DNA from: Candidatus Gastranaerophilales bacterium HUM_12
GTDB taxonomy: Bacteria > Cyanobacteriota > Vampirovibrionia > Gastranaerophilales > Gastranaerophilaceae
Assembly (NCBI GenBank): GCA_002102825.1
Contig: DABJ01000007.1
Coordinates: 48,464 to 59,712 of the forward strand
Length of the DNA: 11,249 bases
Direction: 5' to 3'
Shown: in pieces, positions 7,529 to 11,249 of the stretch
Layout: every line of letters begins with the position of its first letter
Numbering within the stretch: position 1 is the stretch's first letter
Translations under genes and position numbers: made by a program
Notes under the pieces: model-generated
Told to the model about the DNA's origin: nothing
The model's database searches: none
What the model saw: only the letters and a program-made list of their open reading frames with translations

Positions 7529-7702
7529 TTTTTATCCTTTTATAATGTATGAGTCTGTTATTCTATTTTAATACTAAGAAAAATAAATTTTGCTAGTAAA
7601 AGGTGTGATTTTTACACTTTTTTATCTTTTTTAACTCTTTTTAATAGTTTTTTATTGTGGTATATTTTGAATATAGGATAAATGGAAATTGGAGAGATTA
7701 AT
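7529..7702. promoter_or_regulatory. Divergent intergenic region with kinase promoter candidate and inverted repeat
   Basis: This 174-bp AT-rich gap must hold the promoters of two divergent genes. For the kinase the best -10 is TATATT (7661-7666), without a convincing -35. In the middle is an imperfect palindrome, GTGTGA-TTT-TTACAC (7603-7617), flanked by AAAAG and TTTT, which could be an operator or a short hairpin. For the minus-strand gene I see only weak -10-like strings. The kinase ribosome binding site, GGAGAG (7691-7696), decides that gene's start. Confidence 0.4.
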
Positions 7703-8752
7703 ATGGTAGATATAATTACAATTGGCAGTGCAACCATGGACGTTTTTGTTGAGTGTGATGATGCAAATATTGTATCTGTTCGTTCGTTGAAGAAAAAATC
7801 AGAATTTATGAGTTATTCTTATGGCGCGAAAATTGAAATTACAGATTTTGCATCTCAAGTCGGTGGTGGCGGAGTTAATACCGCAACAAACTTTGCAAAT
7901 TTAGGTTTTTCTACCGGTGCAATATTTAAAGTTGGAGATGATATTTATTCACGAGGTTTATTTGAATTTTTTAAGACCCGAAATGTTGATTTGTCTTATG
8001 TAATTCAAAATAAAAATGAATCTACTGGCTTTTCTATAATTCTTACAAGTTTTGAGGGGGATAGAACTGTTCTTGCTCATAGAGGTGCTAACGCACATAT
8101 TAAAAAGAGCGAAATCAATTTTGATGCAATTAAAAATGCTAAGCTTCTTTACATAGCTCCATTAAATGGGGATAGTAATAAGGCTTTAGATGATATTGTG
8201 AAATTTGCTAAAGAAAATAATACCGCAATTTGTTTTAATGCCGGAACTACAGGTTTGAAAAGAGGTTTTAATTACTTGAAAAAAATTCTTGAATCTGCAC
8301 AAATAGTTGTTATGAATAAAGAAGAAGCTTCTATGGCTACAGGTATTCAGTTGCGTTCAGATACGAAAGATGAAAAATTTTCAGAAATGCTTGTTCACCC
8401 AGATTTAAAGGCTATGTTTAAAAAGTTGAAAGTTTCTGAATATCAAATTATAGTTATAACAGATGGCGGAAGTGGTGCTTATGCTTATGATGGCAAAAAA
8501 TATTACTACTGTCCTTGTTTCGAGGGGTCTGTTACTTCAACATTAGGTGCAGGTGATGCTTTTGCATCTACTTTTTGTGCTTCATTGATGAAATTTGACA
8601 AAGATATTGAAACCGCATTGAAAGTCGCTTCAATAAATTCTGCTGGTGTTGTTTCTGAATTTGGTGCTACACAAGGATTGTTGACTTTTGATGATATAAT
8701 TCAAAGACTTGAACAGCATCCGGATTTTAAATGCAAAATCGAAATGGATTAA
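7703..8752 (+). CDS. PfkB-family carbohydrate or nucleoside kinase
   Basis: This ribokinase-like enzyme transfers phosphate from ATP to a hydroxyl of a sugar or nucleoside in the cytoplasm; the substrate cannot be told. I place the start at 7703 (349 residues), not at the in-frame ATG at 7682, because GGAGAG lies 6 nt before 7703 and the MVDIITIGSATMDVFVE opening is where PfkB proteins normally begin; a start at 7682 would add 7 residues after a badly spaced AGGA. Motifs are the N-terminal GGGGVNTATNFANLGF (from 54), a middle FNAG and MNKEEA (usual N-x-x-E), ITDGGSGAYAY, and the C-terminal signature STLGAGDAFAS with the likely catalytic base D285 and the GAG anion hole (282-284). The family usually reads DTxGAGD; here the first Asp is replaced. 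The small membrane protein gene starts 63 nt downstream in the same direction. Confidence 0.92.
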   Translation: MVDIITIGSATMDVFVECDDANIVSVRSLKKKSEFMSYSYGAKIEITDFASQVGGGGVNTATNFANLGFSTGAIFKVGDDIYSRGLFEFFKTRNVDLSYVIQNKNESTGFSIILTSFEGDRTVLAHRGANAHIKKSEINFDAIKNAKLLYIAPLNGDSNKALDDIVKFAKENNTAICFNAGTTGLKRGFNYLKKILESAQIVVMNKEEASMATGIQLRSDTKDEKFSEMLVHPDLKAMFKKLKVSEYQIIVITDGGSGAYAYDGKKYYYCPCFEGSVTSTLGAGDAFASTFCASLMKFDKDIETALKVASINSAGVVSEFGATQGLLTFDDIIQRLEQHPDFKCKIEMD

Positions 8753-8782
8753 TTTTTGAACTTTTAAATTTTTACATCGTTA

Positions 8783-8788
8783 TATAAT
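8783..8788 (+). promoter_or_regulatory. Candidate -10 box before the small membrane protein gene
   Basis: A perfect TATAAT lies 27 nt before the ATG at 8816. The nearest -35-like string, TTGAAC (8756-8761), is 21 nt away, longer than ideal, so the gene may have its own weak or activated promoter or be read through from the kinase gene. Confidence 0.35.
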
Positions 8789-8815
8789 TGTAACTTGTAA
8801 ATAAGGAGATCATAG

Positions 8816-9202
8816 ATGACAGAAGAAATTAAAAAGTGTGATTGTAAAGAGAAAGCTATTAAAAAATTGAAAGAATTTATATTTATTGCGGGTGCGGTAT
8901 TTGTTGGTGGAACATTGGCGATTTTATTGAGTGCTAATATCTTAAAACCAAAATGCCATTGCCCTGCTCCTTGTCCAATTCATCAAGGTATAATGCAGCC
9001 AATGCCTCCGGCACCAATGATAAACCATGGTTATCGTAGTGAATTCGGGGGACCGGGGGAAGGTTTTAGAGCTCCTGATCATAAGATGTTCAAACGTCAT
9101 GGTAAAATGCATAGAGAATTCAGACCGGAAGGTTCTGCTCCGAGAGATTTTGGACGTCCTAATGATATAACTTCTCCTGCTGCTCCAAAAACTCATAAAT
9201 AA
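8816..9202 (+). CDS. Small single-pass membrane protein, Cys/Pro/His/Gly-rich tail
   Basis: This is a 128-residue protein of unknown function. AAGGAG (8803-8808) lies 7 nt before the ATG, a strong site that supports it as a real gene. A short basic N-terminus with C8-D-C10 precedes one hydrophobic helix (about 20-42). After it comes KCHCPAPCPIHQG, with C47, C49 and C53 next to H48 and H56, then a tail (60-128) rich in Pro, Gly, Met, His and Arg with no clear fold. The positive-inside rule suggests the N-terminus is cytoplasmic and the tail outside, though the tail is also basic. The paired CxC groups on each side of the membrane could bind metal or form disulfides; this is inference. It follows the kinase gene by 63 nt and has its own terminator. 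The reverse-strand reading frame across the same bases is not a gene. Confidence 0.75.
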   Translation: MTEEIKKCDCKEKAIKKLKEFIFIAGAVFVGGTLAILLSANILKPKCHCPAPCPIHQGIMQPMPPAPMINHGYRSEFGGPGEGFRAPDHKMFKRHGKMHREFRPEGSAPRDFGRPNDITSPAAPKTHK

Positions 9203-9224
9203 TTTTCTAAAAATAAGATTTTTT

Positions 9225-9258
9225 AAAGATAATCATACCTTTTTGTATGGTTATCTTT
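9225..9258 (+). terminator. Intrinsic terminator after the small membrane protein gene
   Basis: AAAGATAATCATAC (9225-9238) pairs with GTATGGTTATCTTT (9245-9258), 14 pairs with one T-G wobble, around a 6-nt CTTTTT loop. The 3' arm runs into TTTTTATTTG. The stem is AT-rich, but the length and the T-tract fit a terminator, and it falls 22 nt after the stop codon. Confidence 0.75.
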
Positions 9259-9285
9259 TTATTTGTTCAAAAATCCAAAAGATAA

Positions 9286-9321
9286 ATTGCCCACTATGGC
9301 AATATTATTATGTGCAATATT
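9286..9321. promoter_or_regulatory. Palindrome and repeated GCAATATT upstream of the histidine kinase gene
   Basis: ATTGCC (9286-9291) and GGCAAT (9298-9303) form a 6-bp inverted repeat around CACTAT. Overlapping its right arm, GCAATATT occurs at 9299-9306 and again at 9314-9321, 15 bp apart. A possible -10, TATATT, follows at 9331-9336. The arrangement resembles an operator region; the binding protein is unknown. Confidence 0.35.
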
Positions 9322-9350
9322 GTAGTTAAATATATTAGCGAAAGAAAAAG

Positions 9351-11108
9351 ATGTACAAGTATAATATGAATAAAATGAATTTGAAATCAAAACTGAAAGA
9401 TATGTTTAATTTGAAAGTCCGAATGCTTTTAACTCATGGTGTTTTGTTCTTTTGTATAATTTTATTTTTCAGTTGTTCTGTTTTAGATGAATTTGTTCTA
9501 ATTCCGACTGAAGCCACGGTTTGTGCTACAATTTTGTTTTTAGCGATTGAATATATCTTTGATAATTATGTTATTAACAAAAAATTGAATATAAATAATG
9601 ATGAATTTCTGAAATATAAATGTTGTAATGTCTTGAATGATTGTGATTGTAACATGGCAAGGCTTATTGGCAATGTTTTTGATATGACTACAGAAATAGT
9701 TGTTTGTAAAGATGTAAAAATGCGTTATACAATGTGCTCAAATGTATTTTTAAAGTTTATCGGACTTCCATCGAAAAGTGTTATTGGTAAAACCCCTAAT
9801 GAATTGTTTGATAAAAAAGATGCGGTCATGATTTCGGGGTATGATTCTCTTGCGATGACTCAACGAACTCCTATTACCTATAATATGAAGTTCTCTCGTG
9901 AGGGACGAGAACAAATTTATGAGCGGATTTCTTCTCCTATTATTAGCAATGGTACTGTTGTCGGAGTGTTGACTCTTACTCGTAACGTAACCGATTCTGC
10001 AAATTTGAGAAAATCTCTAGAATTCTCAAATTCTCGTTTATGTTTGTTATTAAATCATTTACCGATAATGGCATTTATTTTAGATACTCAAGGAAACTTT
10101 GTTTTTGGAAATGAAAATGCTAAAAACTTCTTTCTCAAAGGTATTGATGCAACTGTTGAGGGATTGAATATTAAATATGATGTTAATGATTTGAAAAAGC
10201 TTATTGTTACAACTCATAATGACGTTTTGTGGCGAAATGAGTCGAGTCATTTTGAGAAAATTTGTGTTGCTGCAAATGGAGATAAATATACTTATGATGT
10301 AAGTGTTGTCCTGTTGAGAGATGAAAATGAGGTTCCTGAATATGTAATTTCATTTGTAAAAAATATTGAAAGTGAAAAACGTATTAATGACCAAAGGGAA
10401 ACTTATATTGCAACACTAAGCCACGATTTGAAAACTCCTACACTTGCACAAATTCGCTCTCTTGAATTATTGCTTAGTGGTCAGTTTGGAGATTTTAATG
10501 AGGCTCAATCAGAAATGCTTGCACTGACTCTGGATTCTTGCAAATATATGTATGAAATGCTTTACACTCTTCTTGCATCATATAAGTTTGAAAATGGTGA
10601 AGTCGTATTAAATTATACAAATTTTGATTTGATGCCTGTTGTACATTCAAGTTTGGAAGCTTTGTCAAAAAAAATTCACGAAAAATCTCTAAAGATAGAT
10701 ATTACTCCATCTGTTGCAGATTTAAAAATTTCGGGAGATAAAACCGAACTTAGTAGGGTTGTTTCTATTTTTATTAAAAATGGTATTACTTATGCACCGG
10801 TTGGTTCAAAAGTTGAAATTAGTATGCGTAAAAAACATCATTCTTTTGAATTCAAAGTCAAAAATTCAAGTAAATATATTCATCCTGAGAGAATGGAACT
10901 CCTATTCTCAAAATACTCAACTTCTGAACAAAAATTTGATAAAGTTGGTGTTGAAATTGGTATGTATTTAACGAAGAAAATTATTGAAGCTCATGGTGGA
11001 CGAGTTATTGCAGAAAGTTCAATTATGAATTCTAATACTTTTGGATTTAATATTCCTATTGAAAATTTTTCTCAGAATTATTCTGTTAAAGTTCCTGTAA
11101 CAATTTAA
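9351..11108 (+). CDS. Membrane-anchored two-PAS sensor histidine kinase with degenerate ATP-lid motifs
   Basis: This 585-residue two-component sensor would autophosphorylate on a histidine and pass the phosphate to a response regulator. In order: two hydrophobic segments (about 27-45 and 54-71) with almost no external loop, a Cys cluster (C91, C92, C98, C100), PAS domain 1 (about 103-216, with VCKDVKMRYTMCSN and GKTPNELF), PAS domain 2 (about 228-343), a HisKA dimer domain with SHDLKTP (phospho-acceptor H358), and a HATPase domain (about 455-575). The N box keeps N477 (FIKNGITYAP). The G1 box, normally DxGxG, reads NSSKY (505-509), and the G2 box, normally GxGxG, reads GVEIG. ATP binding may therefore be weak or altered. 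The start is uncertain: no good ribosome site precedes 9351, and in-frame ATGs exist at 9366 and 9375. No response regulator lies in the window. Confidence 0.92.
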   Translation: MYKYNMNKMNLKSKLKDMFNLKVRMLLTHGVLFFCIILFFSCSVLDEFVLIPTEATVCATILFLAIEYIFDNYVINKKLNINNDEFLKYKCCNVLNDCDCNMARLIGNVFDMTTEIVVCKDVKMRYTMCSNVFLKFIGLPSKSVIGKTPNELFDKKDAVMISGYDSLAMTQRTPITYNMKFSREGREQIYERISSPIISNGTVVGVLTLTRNVTDSANLRKSLEFSNSRLCLLLNHLPIMAFILDTQGNFVFGNENAKNFFLKGIDATVEGLNIKYDVNDLKKLIVTTHNDVLWRNESSHFEKICVAANGDKYTYDVSVVLLRDENEVPEYVISFVKNIESEKRINDQRETYIATLSHDLKTPTLAQIRSLELLLSGQFGDFNEAQSEMLALTLDSCKYMYEMLYTLLASYKFENGEVVLNYTNFDLMPVVHSSLEALSKKIHEKSLKIDITPSVADLKISGDKTELSRVVSIFIKNGITYAPVGSKVEISMRKKHHSFEFKVKNSSKYIHPERMELLFSKYSTSEQKFDKVGVEIGMYLTKKIIEAHGGRVIAESSIMNSNTFGFNIPIENFSQNYSVKVPVTI

Positions 11109-11115
11109 TTTATTA

Positions 11116-11249
11116 TTACAAATCTTGAGTAAAATCTTTTCCGCCTGTTGCTTTGTACAAATTAATAGTTGAAATTACACGGTTAATATTATTTGTAACC
11201 ATATCTTCCTCAACAATCAAAATGTTTTGTTGGTCTTTCATATTATCGA
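11116..11249 (-). CDS. C-terminal end of a probable TolC/NodT-type outer-membrane efflux protein
   Basis: Only the last 43 residues are present; the gene enters from the right edge and ends with TAA at 11116-11118. The readable part is DNMKDQQNILIVEEDMVTNN, then INRVISTINLYKATGGKDF. An Asn/Val-rich helix followed by a 'TINLYKATGG' ending matches the typical end of outer-membrane efflux lipoproteins (usually LYKALGGGW), which form the outer channel of RND or ABC exporters. The fragment is short, so the call is tentative. It converges with the histidine kinase gene with only 7 nt between the two stop codons and no hairpin between them. Confidence 0.5.
   Translation of the reverse strand, partial: DNMKDQQNILIVEEDMVTNNINRVISTINLYKATGGKDFTQDL

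Noticed and set aside
7682..7702. Upstream ATG at 7682 as the start of the PfkB kinase
   Set aside because: AGGA is only 3 nt before it, while the ATG at 7703 has a well-placed GGAGAG and gives the usual PfkB N-terminus.
8942..9196. Minus-strand 84-residue open frame over the small membrane protein gene
   Set aside because: The plus-strand frame has a strong AAGGAG site, a membrane helix and a terminator; the reverse frame has none of these and has a Ser/Arg/Thr-rich random look.
10759..10971. 70-residue plus-strand frame inside the histidine kinase gene
   Set aside because: It is a frame-shifted shadow of the ATPase domain with no ribosome site or recognisable features.
1..11249. A defence island, CRISPR array, prophage or retroelement
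   Set aside because: No nuclease, helicase, reverse transcriptase, integrase or spaced repeat array was found on either strand; the genes are a mix of housekeeping, sensory, transport and unknown functions.

Overview
The window is AT-rich bacterial DNA (GC roughly one third by eye) with short intergenic gaps, mostly AGGAG-type ribosome binding sites and the standard bacterial code. It holds the 5' end of one gene at the left edge, seven complete genes, and the 3' end of one gene at the right edge. No rRNA, tRNA, CRISPR array or recognisable transposase was seen. The polynucleotide phosphorylase reads like a low-GC relative of cyanobacterial PNPases. The large orphan protein carries a short N-terminal 'ISFTG' tag of a kind I associate with gut Melainabacteria (Gastranaerophilales/Vampirovibrionia). 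That assignment is my best guess, not proven by the window.

Layout: (1) 1-2760, minus strand: three tandem paralogous membrane proteins of the DUF3137 type, closely spaced as an operon and read from a promoter at about 2768-2796. The first two complete copies share an almost identical C-terminal 80 residues, including a 102-bp block with no nucleotide difference, a sign of gene conversion. (2) 2761-2977: divergent promoter region. (3) 2978-5119, plus strand: pnp, ended by a strong 13-bp hairpin at 5137-5170 that lies between two convergent genes and can serve both. (4) 5180-7528, minus strand: a 782-residue protein of unknown function. (5) 7529-7702: second divergent promoter region. (6) 7703-8752 and 8816-9202, plus strand: a PfkB-family sugar or nucleoside kinase, then a small single-pass membrane protein rich in Cys, Pro, His and Gly, closed by a hairpin terminator. 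(7) 9351-11108, plus strand: a membrane-anchored two-PAS sensor histidine kinase with a degenerate ATP-lid region. (8) 11116-11249, minus strand: the C-terminal end of a probable TolC/NodT-type outer-membrane efflux protein.

Only pnp (RNA decay) and the kinase (small-molecule phosphorylation) have a clear biochemical role. The rest is membrane, sensory or unknown. The genes do not form one obvious pathway. The parts most worth following up are the DUF3137 paralogue array with its conversion tract and apparently leaderless promoter, the large orphan protein, and the divergent histidine kinase. I do not see convincing evidence of a new defence or mobile system in this window.
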